A stretch of 64,000 nucleotides of DNA from assembly GCF_041429795.1 (NCBI RefSeq), contig NZ_CP163424.1, positions 1,614,001 through 1,678,000 of the forward strand, in the 5' to 3' direction. This document shows, one piece after another, positions 18,009-28,010 of the stretch. Below the pieces are notes generated by a model. That model worked only from the letters and a program-made list of their open reading frames with translations, was not told the origin of the DNA and made no database searches. Numbering within the stretch: the first letter of the stretch is position 1; each line of letters opens with the position of its first letter. This DNA comes from Algimonas porphyrae. Lineage in GTDB: Bacteria > Pseudomonadota > Alphaproteobacteria > Caulobacterales > Maricaulaceae. A program made the position numbers and the translations under genes.

Positions 18009-19347
18009 AGTCCTCATGCCCGCCCTGTCTCCGACGATGGAGGAAGGCACGCTTGCCACCTGGATGGTCAAGGAAGGCGACACGGTCAATTCCGGTGACG
18101 TGCTGGCAGAGATCGAGACCGACAAGGCGACGATGGAAGTCGAAGCCGTCGATGAAGGCACGGTCGCACGTATCTTGGTCGAAGCGGGTTCTGAAGGCGT
18201 GAAGGTCAACGCACCGATCGCGATCCTGCTTGAAGACGGCGAGGATGCGAGCGCACTGGATGGGTATAGCGCGGGTGGAGGCTCTGCGTCGCACTCAGAC
18301 GCAAAAGAGCAGCCGAAGGAGACACCGGCAGTGGACGCCGGGGACAGATCATCAGATCAGCCCTCCTCCGCACCTGTTGCCGGAGCCTCGTCCGGCAATG
18401 AGGAGCGCATTTTCGCAAGCCCTCTCGCCAAGCGTATGGCCGAGCAAGCTGGGCTTGATCTGGCCTCTATTACGGGCTCTGGCCCGAACGGACGGATTGT
18501 GAAGGCGGATGTCGAGTCCGCGCAAGCCGCGCCTCAGCCATCGGCTCGACCAACGCCTCAACCGGATGCGAAACCTGAGCCAGCCCCCGCGACGACGACA
18601 GAAGTCGGCCTGCCGCGTGGTGGCGGAGCGGAAACCCTCACTAAAATGGGGATCGCGCCGGAAAGCTACCGCTTGGAACCTCTGGACGGTGTGCAGAAGG
18701 TGATTGCCCGCCGTCTGACCTCGTCTAACGTCAATGTGCCGGATTTCCCGCTGACCGTCGATTGCGAAATCGACGCGCTGCTGGCCATGCGCAAGGAACT
18801 GAACGGGCAGGCCCCCGAAGGGATCAAGATCAGCGTCAACGACATGCTTATCCGGGCCTGTGCGCTCAGCCTCAAGGCCGTGCCGGAATCCAACGCGAGC
18901 TATACGGAAGACGGCATCGCTTATCATCACAATGCCGATGTCGCCGTCGCGGTTGCGTCGGAAAAGGGCTTGATCACGCCGATCGTGCGTCAGGCTGAAA
19001 ATAAGGGTCTGTCCGTCATTTCCAGCGAAATGAAGGATCTGGCGGGCCGAGCGCGCGACGGGAAACTCAAACCGCAGGAATATCAGGGCGGCAGCTTCTC
19101 CATCTCCAATCTCGGCATGTTCGGCATTCGCGAATTCGGCTCCATCATCAATGAGCCGCACGGCATGATTCTGTCCGTGGGGGCGGGCGAACCGCGTCCC
19201 GTCGTCAAAGACGGCGCGCTCGCCATTGCGACGATGATGACAGTAACGCTGACCTGCGATCATCGCGTCGTCGACGGGGCTGCCGGCGCGCGCTGGCTGC
19301 AGCACTTCAAGGGACTGATCCAGAATCCCCTCACAATGATGCTGTAG
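17998..19347 (+). CDS. pdhC: dihydrolipoamide acetyltransferase (PDH E2)
   Basis: 449 residues. A single lipoyl domain (1-80, K43 in ETDKATME) is followed by a flexible linker. The peripheral subunit-binding domain spans about 138-175 ([29 protein letters not shown]). A second Pro/Ala linker leads to the catalytic CAT domain, ending with DHRVVDG at 421-427 (His422, Asp426 region). It transfers acetyl from lipoyl-lysine to CoA and forms the complex core. Together with pdhA, pdhB and lpd, the complete complex is encoded here. Confidence 0.97.
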   Translation: MPIEVLMPALSPTMEEGTLATWMVKEGDTVNSGDVLAEIETDKATMEVEAVDEGTVARILVEAGSEGVKVNAPIAILLEDGEDASALDGYSAGGGSASHSDAKEQPKETPAVDAGDRSSDQPSSAPVAGASSGNEERIFASPLAKRMAEQAGLDLASITGSGPNGRIVKADVESAQAAPQPSARPTPQPDAKPEPAPATTTEVGLPRGGGAETLTKMGIAPESYRLEPLDGVQKVIARRLTSSNVNVPDFPLTVDCEIDALLAMRKELNGQAPEGIKISVNDMLIRACALSLKAVPESNASYTEDGIAYHHNADVAVAVASEKGLITPIVRQAENKGLSVISSEMKDLAGRARDGKLKPQEYQGGSFSISNLGMFGIREFGSIINEPHGMILSVGAGEPRPVVKDGALAIATMMTVTLTCDHRVVDGAAGARWLQHFKGLIQNPLTMML

Positions 19348-19454
19348 ACGATGCTGCTGCAGGGCTTTTCGCCTGACAAGCGAGTGCGGTTGAGCAGAGA
19401 CTCGTCACGCCCTATCCTGTGACTTGAGGGGCTTGAGTTGAGCCGGAGCCAGCC

Positions 19455-20057
19455 ATGGTGCTGAAATTTCTGACAGCGGGTTTGATCGCGGCGCTTCTGG
19501 CGGCTGGCGCTGTCTATTACAGTCTGGACGCCCAGAATTTGCAGCCGCGCGGCGTGCCGTCTGCCGTGCCGAGCGCGACTATGGAGCGCGACACACCGCC
19601 TGGGACGGAGCATTACCGGCTGAACGGGACGGACTCGCCGTCGTCTGATGCCGATGAGCGTCCGGCTGCCGGGACGGACACACTGGCGACGGACACTCCA
19701 GCGACGGACCGGGATGAGCGGCCATCGCCGGACGCACCGAAGCCCCGCAAAGCCACGGACTTCGACATTCTTGTCGCGCAGGCCGGCGCGCTTGAGCTCG
19801 TCGATATGCGCGACGATGCCTATCTGACATTGCTTGACTGGGCGCTGCAGGATGAACGCTACCGGGATGCGATGAATGTGGCAGGCCGCCTGTCCGCGCC
19901 AGAGCTGCGCGATACGGCGCGGCAGCGGATCGGCATCAGTCACGCCCGCGCAGGCCGGATGCAGGAGGCATTCGCCATTCTGGAACAGGTCGAAATCGAG
20001 CCTCTGACGGATCCGATCCGTCTGGAAATTATTCGCGCCGCCACCCGCGACGAGTAG
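19455..20057 (+). CDS. hypothetical membrane-anchored protein
   Basis: 200 residues. An N-terminal hydrophobic helix (FLTAGLIAALLAAGAVYYSL) acts as signal anchor or signal peptide. A long Asp/Thr/Pro/Arg-rich disordered stretch (residues about 40-100, repeated 'ATDTPATD' type) comes next. A helical C-terminal domain with TPR-like character follows (YLTLLDWALQDERYRDAMNV, then RAGRMQEAFAILEQVE). GGAG at 19444-19447 supports ATG 19455. It lies between pdhC and lpd on the same strand. No family is recognised. Confidence 0.6.
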   Translation: MVLKFLTAGLIAALLAAGAVYYSLDAQNLQPRGVPSAVPSATMERDTPPGTEHYRLNGTDSPSSDADERPAAGTDTLATDTPATDRDERPSPDAPKPRKATDFDILVAQAGALELVDMRDDAYLTLLDWALQDERYRDAMNVAGRLSAPELRDTARQRIGISHARAGRMQEAFAILEQVEIEPLTDPIRLEIIRAATRDE

Positions 20058-20240
20058 TCTCTTTCGCGACCCGCCTGAGCGATGTCTGTGCTGGCCCCCT
20101 CACCATTTCATATCTCCCTTGCACGCTACGGGGTGCATGCTTAGGTCGGGATTGGCTACGGGCTGCCCCGTAACGTGCTGGAATGCCCCGGAATTGCGGA
20201 AACGCCGTGCGGGCAAGATCCTGAAGGGCTGGAGTGAACC
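20058..20240. other. 183-bp intergenic region upstream of lpd
   Basis: There is no coding sequence. It holds a perfect 6-bp inverted repeat TACGGG-CTGC-CCCGTA at 20157-20172 and a related TACGGGGTGCA at 20127-20137, which could be an operator or a hairpin for lpd. No clear -35/-10 pair was found. Confidence 0.35.
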
Positions 20241-21626
20241 ATGTCAGATTTCGACGTCATCATTATCGGATCCGGCCCGGGCGGTTATGTGACCGCCATT
20301 CGCGGCAGTCAGCTCGGACTGAAAGTCGCTATCGTCGAGAAGGCGGAACTGGGCGGCGTATGTCTGAACTGGGGCTGCATCCCGACCAAGGCGATGCTGC
20401 GCTCCGCTGAAATCTACGAGAATATGCAGCATGCCAAGGCTTACGGGCTGAGCGCCGAGACGGGCTATGATCTGAAAGCGATCGTCAAACGCTCGCGCGA
20501 TATTGCCGGGCAGCTCTCCGCTGGCGTCAAGCATCTGATGAAGAAGAACAAGATCACAGTGATTGCGGGACATGCCACGCTCAAGTCCGGCGAGCCTGCG
20601 CCTATCGTCACCGTGGATGGCAAGGACTATACGGCTGAGCATGTCATCGTCGCATCCGGCGCCCGCGCGCGGGTGATTCCGCAGGCCGGACTCGAACCGG
20701 ACGGACAGTTCATCTGGACGGCTCGCGAAGCCATGGTTCCCGATACGATTCCGGACCGTCTGCTGGTTATCGGCTCCGGTGCGATCGGCATGGAATTTGC
20801 CAGCTTCTTCTCTGCTTTCGGCGCCAAGACGACGGTCGTGGAAATGATGGACCGTATCCTGCCGGCCGAGGACGCTGAAGTCTCGGCTTTCGCCCAGAAG
20901 CAGTTTGAAAAGCGCGGGCTGTCATTCCGTCTCAATACGCAAGCGTCGATCAAGACCGGAAAATCCGCCGTGACCGCGACGTTTACGAAGGATGGAAAAG
21001 AAGAAACCGCAGAATTCGACCGGGTCATCCTGGCTGTCGGGATCGTCGGCAATGTCGAGGATATGGGACTGGAAGAGCTGGGCGTCAAAATCGACCGGAC
21101 CCACATTCAGATCGATGAATTTTCAGGAACTGGCGTGCCGGGGCTTTATGCAATTGGCGATGTAACCGGGCCGCCCTGGCTCGCGCACAAGGCGTCACAT
21201 GAAGGCATTATTTGCATCGAGAAGATTGCGGGCCAGAACCCGCATCCGCTGGATCCGAACCGGATTCCGGGCTGCACCTACTGCCATCCCCAGGTCGCGT
21301 CCGTCGGTCATACCGAAGCGCAGGCCGAAGAGGCGGGCTTCGACGTGAAAACCGGCAAGTTCCCCTTCATCGGCAATGGCAAGGCGATTGCGCTGGGCGA
21401 GCCTGAAGGGTTCGTCAAAACCGTCTTCGACGCGAAAACGGGCGAACTGCTCGGTGCGCATATGATCGGCGCGGAAGTGACGGAACTGATCCAGGGCTAC
21501 GCCATCGCGCAGACGCTGGAAACGACGGAGCATGAGCTGATCGAAACGGTGTTCCCGCATCCGACGCTTTCAGAGATGATGCACGAAGCCACATTGTCGG
21601 CCTTTGACCGGACGATCCACTTCTAG
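20241..21626 (+). CDS. lpd: dihydrolipoyl dehydrogenase (E3)
   Basis: 461 residues. The FAD dinucleotide motif GSGPGG is at 10-15 and the redox disulfide C41/C46 lies in GGVCLNWGCIPTK. The NAD-binding GSGAIGMEF is mid-protein, and the C-terminal FPHPTLSEMMHE contains the active-site His-Glu pair. It reoxidises dihydrolipoyl groups of PDH and probably of other 2-oxoacid complexes. A GGAG site stands 6-8 nt before ATG. The end overlaps the convergent acyltransferase gene by 4 bp. Confidence 0.97.
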   Translation: MSDFDVIIIGSGPGGYVTAIRGSQLGLKVAIVEKAELGGVCLNWGCIPTKAMLRSAEIYENMQHAKAYGLSAETGYDLKAIVKRSRDIAGQLSAGVKHLMKKNKITVIAGHATLKSGEPAPIVTVDGKDYTAEHVIVASGARARVIPQAGLEPDGQFIWTAREAMVPDTIPDRLLVIGSGAIGMEFASFFSAFGAKTTVVEMMDRILPAEDAEVSAFAQKQFEKRGLSFRLNTQASIKTGKSAVTATFTKDGKEETAEFDRVILAVGIVGNVEDMGLEELGVKIDRTHIQIDEFSGTGVPGLYAIGDVTGPPWLAHKASHEGIICIEKIAGQNPHPLDPNRIPGCTYCHPQVASVGHTEAQAEEAGFDVKTGKFPFIGNGKAIALGEPEGFVKTVFDAKTGELLGAHMIGAEVTELIQGYAIAQTLETTEHELIETVFPHPTLSEMMHEATLSAFDRTIHF

Positions 21627-22753
21627 TCGATCAGCACGGCATTCCGGTCGAAGGGTTTGGGTTCGCGCCCAAAGCGCAACCAGTCACTGAAAGGACCTTT
21701 GCGCGCCAGAGCCGGTTTCTCGATCCAGATCCAGGACAGCCAGGCAAGGCCGAGCGTTATCGGCAGTGCGATCGCGAATAGTGCGATCACGCTCAGGCCC
21801 GGCCAGAGCGCCATGGCGGTCTGCAGAATGACCCAATGATAGATGTAGAGCCCGTATGACATGTCCGGGAGGCGTTTCAGCGCATCGAAACGCGGGGCAT
21901 GCAGAAATGCCGCCCACATCACGAAGGCTGCCAGCATCAGGTTCATCGTGACTTCGACCGCCTCGATATCGCGGATGAGCCAGCACAGAAGGGCAAGCGC
22001 CGGGATCATCCAGAGCGACACGGTGATCCGGTCACGATAGGCATAGATCGCTGTGCCGAGGCCATAGGCGATGGCGAAACGGATCATGTTCTCGAGGGAT
22101 GCCGGCAAATGTTCGAACGTCCCGGACTGCTGTCCGACGATCCAGATGATGGATGGGACGACGAATTGTGCCAGCAACATCCATTTGCGCCGCATCAGAC
22201 CCAGGGTGAAGGCCAGAACGGTCCCGATATAGCAGAGCATTTCAAAGCGAAGCGTCCATAAGGGCGCTGAAGCATAGGGTTCGCCATTATCCGCAAAAAC
22301 GCCGGGCAGGATCATATCCGTATTGAAAAAGCTCAGCACGCGGATCGGCTGCGACAGTACGTCCGGATGGCTGAGATAGGCCCAGAGCGGCAGATCGGAC
22401 ATGAAGGTGCCGACGATGAAGACAACGAAAAGCACATGCACGATCAGTGCCGGGTAGATCCTGATCAGGCGAGACGCGGTGAACAGGGTCGGATCGCCGC
22501 GATAGAGCATGGATTTCGTGACCAGAAAGCCGCTGGTGATGAAGAACAGGTTCACCGCCATGTAACTGAATGTGTAGCTCAGGAAGAGTTGCGGCTCTGC
22601 ATCCGGGCTTCCTTTGCCGACGGCATAGGCGTGACCGATGACGACCAGCAATGCGAACAGCAAGCGGAGCGGCGTGAAGAAGTTATCGTGGCCATCCCGG
22701 ATGGAAACGGGCCGACCGAAGCGTTTGCGTGATATGTCCATGGTCGGTTCCAC
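21623..22753 (-). CDS. acyltransferase-3 family membrane protein
   Basis: 376 residues (GTG start; ATG 22741 four codons in, with GGAA upstream, is equally plausible). The first helix FTPLRLLFALLVVIGHAYAV carries the conserved R...H of the family. About ten membrane segments and the SAPLWTLRFEMLCYIG motif, plus YGLYIYHW near the end, are characteristic. Members O-acylate (usually O-acetylate) exported sugars, lipopolysaccharide or lipids. Its substrate is unknown; nothing in the flanking genes points to one. Confidence 0.85.
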   Translation of the reverse strand: MEPTMDISRKRFGRPVSIRDGHDNFFTPLRLLFALLVVIGHAYAVGKGSPDAEPQLFLSYTFSYMAVNLFFITSGFLVTKSMLYRGDPTLFTASRLIRIYPALIVHVLFVVFIVGTFMSDLPLWAYLSHPDVLSQPIRVLSFFNTDMILPGVFADNGEPYASAPLWTLRFEMLCYIGTVLAFTLGLMRRKWMLLAQFVVPSIIWIVGQQSGTFEHLPASLENMIRFAIAYGLGTAIYAYRDRITVSLWMIPALALLCWLIRDIEAVEVTMNLMLAAFVMWAAFLHAPRFDALKRLPDMSYGLYIYHWVILQTAMALWPGLSVIALFAIALPITLGLAWLSWIWIEKPALARKGPFSDWLRFGREPKPFDRNAVLID

Positions 22754-22848
22754 GGGCGAAACCTACCGATCCTGCGTTAAAAAACGCACAACACAGCGTT
22801 CGCCATCGATAGATTGTTCTATGGTCAATAGAGGGTTAAGGCGGGCGC

Positions 22849-23811
22849 ATGAACAAGCCAAAACCCATTCACAACAGCATCAAACGGGGGTGGACGCCCG
22901 ACCGGGTTGGTGACCAGACCGGCAAAACGGTTCTGATTACCGGCGGTAATTCTGGCATCGGACTGCAGGCGGCGAAAATACTGGCCGGAAAAGGCGCGGA
23001 CATTCTGCTTTGCGCGCGCAGCGAAGCCAAAGGGCAGGCGGCGGTCGATGCCGTCAATGCGATCGGCGGCGGGACAGCTCGGCTCGTCATTCTCGATCTG
23101 GCCGACATGGCATCGATCCAGGCCGCGGCGAAATCTGTCGCTACACTCACGGACAGGGTCGATGTGCTGGTCAATAATGCCGGCATAATGCAGACACCCG
23201 AACTGACCACGAAGGACGGCTTCGAGTTGCAGCTCGGCACCAATCATCTCGGCCATTTTCTGCTCAATGGTTTGCTCTACCCGCTGGTCGAGGCGGCGGA
23301 TGGGCGAATCGTTGTCGTCAGCTCCATCGCGCACAAATTCGGGCGGTTGAACCTGAAAGACCTGATGTATGCGAATGGCGGCTACACGCCGACCATTGCC
23401 TATGGGCAAAGCAAACTCGCCAACATCGTCTATGCATTCGAGTTGCAGCGGCGTCTGGACGCGGCGGGCAGCTCCGTGACGGCTTATGCCGTTCATCCCG
23501 GCTATTCGAATACGGAGCTACAAAATACCGGACCCACAGGTGTGTTGAACCTGCTTTATAAGCCGCTCAACGTGCTGATGGCACAGCCTGCCGAATATGG
23601 GTCCTATCCGACTGTGCTGGCCGCAACCGATCCGGCGGCGGCACCCGGCGGCTATTACGGTCCGACAGGCTGGCAGGATGCGCGCGGTCCGGTCGGCGAT
23701 TCCGCGGTTCATCCCAAGGCACTGAACGAAGACAAGGCTGCAAATCTCTGGGTGCAAAGCGAAGCGTTGGTGGATTTCTATTGGGAGAGCGTCCTGCCAA
23801 ACGCAGGGTAG
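22849..23811 (+). CDS. short-chain dehydrogenase/reductase (retinol-dehydrogenase-like)
   Basis: 320 residues. The Rossmann motif TGGNSGIG (residues about 29-36) binds NAD(P). The NNAG block, the catalytic SS in [11 protein letters not shown], and YGQSKLAN (Y-x-x-x-K) are all intact. The length and N-terminal lead-in fit the classical SDR subgroup related to retinol/WW-domain oxidoreductases. It likely reduces or oxidises a hydrophobic alcohol or ketone in the cytoplasm. It is divergent from the acyltransferase, with 95 bp between them. Confidence 0.87.
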   Translation: MNKPKPIHNSIKRGWTPDRVGDQTGKTVLITGGNSGIGLQAAKILAGKGADILLCARSEAKGQAAVDAVNAIGGGTARLVILDLADMASIQAAAKSVATLTDRVDVLVNNAGIMQTPELTTKDGFELQLGTNHLGHFLLNGLLYPLVEAADGRIVVVSSIAHKFGRLNLKDLMYANGGYTPTIAYGQSKLANIVYAFELQRRLDAAGSSVTAYAVHPGYSNTELQNTGPTGVLNLLYKPLNVLMAQPAEYGSYPTVLAATDPAAAPGGYYGPTGWQDARGPVGDSAVHPKALNEDKAANLWVQSEALVDFYWESVLPNAG

Positions 23812-23866
23812 GGATGCGCATTCGCCTCTTGTGAATCGCGCTCAGGCGCGCCAGTTAGCGGGATCT

Positions 23867-24817
23867 ATGGCCACGCTGATCGATCTGAAAAACCGTCCGC
23901 GACATCCGGAGAAGGCCAACAGGCCGGAGACCGAAGTGCTGCGCAAGCCGAAATGGATCCGGGTCAAGGCCCCGACATCGAAAGGTTACGCCGAAACCCG
24001 CAAGATCGTGAAGGACAAGGGTCTTGTGACCGTCTGCGAAGAGGCGGCCTGTCCGAATATCGGCGAGTGCTGGGAAAAGTCGCACGCGACCTTCATGATC
24101 CTCGGCGAAGTCTGTACGCGCGCCTGCGCTTTCTGCAATGTCGCGACCGGTCTGCCGCAGGCGGTGGATCAGCAGGAACCCGCCAAGATCGCCGAAGCGG
24201 TTCAGGAAATGAACCTGAAACATGTGGTGATTACGTCGGTGGACCGTGACGATCTGGCGGATGGTGGGGCGCAGCATTTCGTCGACGTCATTCATGCGAT
24301 CCGGGCGACGTCTCCCGGTACGACAATCGAAATTCTCACGCCCGATTTTCTGCGCAAGGGTGATGCACCCAATGCCGTGATCGATGCACGCCCGGATGTG
24401 TTCAATCACAATCTCGAAACTGTGCCGCGCCTCTATCTGTCCATCCGCCCCGGCGCGCGCTATTTTCACTCGCTGCGCCTGCTGGAAAAGGTGAAGGATC
24501 GTGATCCGAGCCAGTTCACAAAATCGGGCCTGATGGTTGGCCTCGGCGAGACCAAGGAAGAGGTCATGCAGGTCATGGACGATATGCGCTCGGCTGGCAT
24601 CGATTTCCTGACCATTGGTCAGTATCTGCAACCGACCCGCCGCCATGCCAAGCTGGAACGGTTCGTCACACCTGAAGAGTTCAAGGCCTATGAGACGATT
24701 GCCCGGGCCAAAGGCTTTCTGATGGTGTCGGCCAGCCCGCTGACGCGTTCATCCTATCACGCCGACAGCGATTTTGCGCAGCTTCGTGCCGCTCGCGACG
24801 CGAAGCTGGGGGTCTGA
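23867..24817 (+). CDS. lipA: lipoyl synthase
   Basis: 316 residues from ATG 23867; the in-frame extension to 23831 has no homology. The auxiliary cluster is ligated by C57, C62 and C68 ([12 protein letters not shown]). The radical SAM cluster is C83, C87 and C90 (CTRACAFC). It inserts two sulfurs into octanoyl groups on E2 and H proteins. This directly serves the lipoyl domains of PdhB and PdhC encoded 4-8 kb upstream. It is followed by a TGATG-coupled RatA/COQ10-like gene. Confidence 0.97.
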   Translation: MATLIDLKNRPRHPEKANRPETEVLRKPKWIRVKAPTSKGYAETRKIVKDKGLVTVCEEAACPNIGECWEKSHATFMILGEVCTRACAFCNVATGLPQAVDQQEPAKIAEAVQEMNLKHVVITSVDRDDLADGGAQHFVDVIHAIRATSPGTTIEILTPDFLRKGDAPNAVIDARPDVFNHNLETVPRLYLSIRPGARYFHSLRLLEKVKDRDPSQFTKSGLMVGLGETKEEVMQVMDDMRSAGIDFLTIGQYLQPTRRHAKLERFVTPEEFKAYETIARAKGFLMVSASPLTRSSYHADSDFAQLRAARDAKLGV

Positions 24818-25344
24818 TGCCGAGCACGCGCTTTCTCGAAAGAGTACCGCATTGTCCGGACTGCGTCATGAGCCTCGTCACGGAGGTGGAGCGCTATCCG
24901 GATTTCATCCCGGCCATGTCGGCCTTGCGCAAGACGAAGGATTTGCCGGACGGGTTCGAGGCCGAAGCGATGATCAATTTCAAGGGCATCGTCGAGACAT
25001 TCGCATCGCGTATCACGATCGACCCAGACGCGCGCACGGTCCGGGTCGAAAAGGCCAAATCTGGCGGTCCGGTCAAAAAGCTCCATAATCGCTGGAAATT
25101 TCATGAATTGTCGGATGGATCGACGCTGGTCGATTTCGAAGTCGATGTCCGGCTGATGTTTCCGCTGGAATCACTGCTGCGGCAGAAATTCGACAAGGCG
25201 AAAGTCATTATCCGCAACGTGTTCGTCGAACAGGCGATGGATCACTGCGACCGGGTCGGCAGTATCAATCCGCTGATCCTGACGGATGAGGTTGCCAAGC
25301 TGGGGCTGGATCAGCGCCTTATCTTCGCTCCGCCGCTCGTCTGA
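24817..25344 (+). CDS. RatA/COQ10-type START-domain (SRPBCC) protein
   Basis: 175 residues starting with the family-typical FLERVPHCPDCVMSLVTEVERYPDFIP. WKFHELSDGSTLVDFEVDVR is the central beta segment and MFPLESLLRQKFDKA the C-terminal helix region. The COQ10 relatives bind ubiquinone and the E. coli homologue was described as ribosome-associated toxin RatA. In alphaproteobacteria it is regularly found after lipA, and a role in ubiquinone delivery is the more likely one. The last 26 bp overlap the convergent CinA-type gene. Confidence 0.85.
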   Translation: MPSTRFLERVPHCPDCVMSLVTEVERYPDFIPAMSALRKTKDLPDGFEAEAMINFKGIVETFASRITIDPDARTVRVEKAKSGGPVKKLHNRWKFHELSDGSTLVDFEVDVRLMFPLESLLRQKFDKAKVIIRNVFVEQAMDHCDRVGSINPLILTDEVAKLGLDQRLIFAPPLV

Positions 25345-25822
25345 GCATTCTCAGCGCATGCATCACGGCCTGATCGCGGACGCGGTTGCGGCTGAGATCG
25401 TCAAAAAGCTGCGTTTCGGTTTCGATACTGTCCTGTGTCGCCAGGCCGAAACAGACCGTGCCGACCGGCTTTGCTGCCGTGCCGCCGCCGGGACCGGCAA
25501 TACCTGTGATCGAAATCGCCAGATCGACGTCTAACCTGTCTTTCGCGCCCAGCGCCATCTGACGCGCCGTTTCCTCGCTGACTGCGCCATGCTGCTTCAG
25601 CGTGCTCGCAGAAACGCCCAGCAACTTCACCTTCAGGGCGTTGGAATAGGTCAGGAAGCCGCCTTGAAATACGGATGAACTGCCGGGCATGGCGGTAATG
25701 GCCGCACCTAGCAGTCCCCCGGTGCAGCTCTCCGCAACACCGATCGTCAGGCCGCGATGGTTCGCTTTGGTCAGCACATGTTTGGACAGGCGGAAAATGT
25801 CGGCCAGAATTGGATCGGTCAT
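25319..25822 (-). CDS. CinA C-terminal-domain protein (nicotinamide-nucleotide amidase type)
   Basis: A 167-residue stand-alone version of the CinA C-terminal domain. TIGVAESCTGGLLGAAITAM contains the catalytic-Ser block, FQGGFLTYSNALKVKLLGV follows, and AISITGIAGPGGGTAAKPVGTVCFG is the second conserved block. Such proteins deamidate NMN to NaMN in NAD salvage. It overlaps the ispDF start by 4 bp, so it is coupled behind ispDF on the same strand. Confidence 0.9.
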   Translation of the reverse strand: MTDPILADIFRLSKHVLTKANHRGLTIGVAESCTGGLLGAAITAMPGSSSVFQGGFLTYSNALKVKLLGVSASTLKQHGAVSEETARQMALGAKDRLDVDLAISITGIAGPGGGTAAKPVGTVCFGLATQDSIETETQLFDDLSRNRVRDQAVMHALRMLRRAAERR

Positions 25823-26952
25823 GCCTTGATCTCCACGGTAGCCAGCGCCTGCGCCGCAATGCCTTCTCTCCGTCCGGTAAAGCCCAGCGTCTCGGTCGTC
25901 GTCGCCTTGATCGATACCCGGCCGAGCGGAAGTCCGGTGATGGCCGCCACGCGGTCACGCATGGCCGCGCGATAGGGTTTGATCTTGGGATGCTCGCAGA
26001 TGATCGTCAGGTCGACATGGCGGAGCGTTGCGCCGTGTTCCCTAGCCAGCGTCACCGCATGCGCCAGAAACCGGTCCGACGCTGCGCCTTTCCACTGTGG
26101 ATCAGACGGCGGGAAGTGATCGCCTATATCGCCTTGCGCAATTGCGCCGAGCAGAGCGTCGGTGATGGCGTGAAGCCCGACATCGGCATCCGAATGACCG
26201 ACCAGCGTGTATGGGCTATCGATTTCGACGCCGCAGAGCCAGAGCGGCGCTTCGCTTTTCTCAAGCTTATGGACGTCAAAGCCCGATCCGGTTATCGTCA
26301 GTTTACGGGGTGAGAGCATGGCGTCCGCTTTGGCGAAGTCATCCGGCCACGTCACCTTGAAATTACGCTCTGATCCCGGCGTGAATGCGAGAGTGAGCCC
26401 GGCCTCCCGCGCCACGGCGATATCGTCATGGGCCGATGCGTCGGCGGGCAGGGCGTCATAGGCGGCCTTGATCTTGGCATAATCAAAGGCTTGCGGTGTC
26501 TGTACGCGGCGCAATCTGTCCCGGTCGACCGGAGTGAAATCATCGCTTTTCAAGGCATCGGCGATGGCGAGAGCGGGAACGGCTCCGTCATGCGTTGTCA
26601 GCGCGTCGATCAACGGCTGGATCAGATCGCGATCGATAAAGGGACGCGCCCCATCATGGATGAAAACCTGTGCAGGCGGGCTTTCGCGCAATGCGTCCAG
26701 CCCGGCTCGGACAGATGCCGTACGCGTTGCACCGCCGGTCACGCGGATCGCATCCCCCGGCAGATCAGCAGCCCAGCTGTCATTCGCAGCCACGACTAGG
26801 ATGATTCGATCGAACAGAGCTGTCTGTGATGCATTATCCATCGTCCAGGCCAGCAGTGGTTTTCCAGCTATATCTCTGTATTGTTTTGGTAATTCACCAC
26901 CGGCGCGCTGTCCGCGACCAGCGGCGACCAAAATAAGTGCGCGGTCGGTCAC
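25819..26952 (-). CDS. ispDF: bifunctional IspD/IspF isoprenoid enzyme
   Basis: 377 residues. The IspD half (1 to about 220) has LILVAAGRGQRAGGELPKQY, the CTP-binding loop, and FIHDGARPFI. The IspF half (about 222-377) starts GSGFDVHKLE (metal-binding D-x-H) and contains LVGHSDADVGLHAITDALLG. The fused enzyme carries out two MEP-pathway steps, making CDP-methylerythritol and the cyclic diphosphate. The products feed the carotenoid genes further right. The fusion is known from alpha- and epsilonproteobacteria. The 5' end overlaps the spurious extension of dusB, making a divergent promoter region of under 65 bp. Confidence 0.96.
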   Translation of the reverse strand: MTDRALILVAAGRGQRAGGELPKQYRDIAGKPLLAWTMDNASQTALFDRIILVVAANDSWAADLPGDAIRVTGGATRTASVRAGLDALRESPPAQVFIHDGARPFIDRDLIQPLIDALTTHDGAVPALAIADALKSDDFTPVDRDRLRRVQTPQAFDYAKIKAAYDALPADASAHDDIAVAREAGLTLAFTPGSERNFKVTWPDDFAKADAMLSPRKLTITGSGFDVHKLEKSEAPLWLCGVEIDSPYTLVGHSDADVGLHAITDALLGAIAQGDIGDHFPPSDPQWKGAASDRFLAHAVTLAREHGATLRHVDLTIICEHPKIKPYRAAMRDRVAAITGLPLGRVSIKATTTETLGFTGRREGIAAQALATVEIKA

Positions 26953-27014
26953 AGGGCAGTCTCTCCGATGCTGAAATATTGTGCGTGATGGAACGCTCGG
27001 CTAGGGATCGCCTG

Positions 27015-28010
27015 ATGCCAAACCCTGTGCATATCGGCAAGCTGGCCTTGCGGTCGCGTGTTCTCGTCGCGCCCATGTCGGGTGTGACCGATCTGCCTTT
27101 CCGACGTATCCTCTCGCGCTTTGCGCCCGGGGCCGTCGTGTCCGAAATGATTGCGGGCGAAGGCCTGGCCAAGGATGATCCGGAAAATGTCGCGCGGGCA
27201 GCAGGCGGCGCCGACATCAAACCCATGGCGGTACAGCTGGTCGGGCGAGACCCGCACTGGATGGCGGAGGGCGCGCGAAAGCTGGAAGCGGCAGGGGCGG
27301 AGCTGATCGACATCAATTTCGGCTGTCCGGCGCGTAAGGTGGTAACTGGGATGAGCGGTTCTGCCCTGATGCGCGAACCCGAACTCGCCCGCGACATCGT
27401 CTCATCCGTCGTGGCCGCTGTCGAGTGTCCCGTCACCGTCAAGATGCGCCTTGGCTGGGATGATGACAGCCTCAACGCGCCGCAGATCGCGACAGATGCC
27501 GTTCAGGCCGGGGCCGTCGCGATCACGGTGCATGGCCGCACACGCTGCCAGTTCTACACAGGGCAGGCCGACTGGGCCGCAGTCCGGGCGACCCGCGAAG
27601 CCGTCAGCGTGCCTCTTTTTGTCAATGGTGACATTACGGACGGCGCGTCTGCGCTCGCAGCGATGGCGGAGTCGGGCGCAGACGGGGTGATGGTCGGGCG
27701 CTCCCTGATCGGACGTCCCTGGGCGTTGGCGCCGATCATGTGCGCGGTCGATGGGACGGCAGACAGGCCGCCTCTGCCGGGAGCGGAGAAGTCGGCTATC
27801 GCATTGGCACATTACGATGCAATTCTCGCCTTCTACCCCGAACGTAAAGGGGTTCGCGTCGCGCGCAAACATCTGGTCGGATATGCGGCTGAGGCGGGTC
27901 TGTCCGATGATGATCCGGTCCGCACGCATCTGGCGCGCTCGGATGATCCGAACGAGGTCAGGGCGCTCCTTTCCGATCTGTTCGATGACTCGCGAAAGGA
28001 CGCGGCATGA
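27015..28010 (+). CDS. dusB: tRNA-dihydrouridine synthase (NifR3 type)
   Basis: 331 residues from ATG 27015, preceded by AGGGA; ATG 26988 is possible. VLVAPMSGVTDLPFR is the FMN-domain start. INFGCPARKV carries the catalytic Cys, and GCVA-type glycine turns plus VHGRTRCQFYTGQADW follow. It reduces uridines in the tRNA D-loop. It begins the nifR3-ntrBC-ntrYX block and overlaps ntrB by ATGA, as in Rhodobacter and Rhizobium. Confidence 0.94.
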   Translation: MPNPVHIGKLALRSRVLVAPMSGVTDLPFRRILSRFAPGAVVSEMIAGEGLAKDDPENVARAAGGADIKPMAVQLVGRDPHWMAEGARKLEAAGAELIDINFGCPARKVVTGMSGSALMREPELARDIVSSVVAAVECPVTVKMRLGWDDDSLNAPQIATDAVQAGAVAITVHGRTRCQFYTGQADWAAVRATREAVSVPLFVNGDITDGASALAAMAESGADGVMVGRSLIGRPWALAPIMCAVDGTADRPPLPGAEKSAIALAHYDAILAFYPERKGVRVARKHLVGYAAEAGLSDDDPVRTHLARSDDPNEVRALLSDLFDDSRKDAA

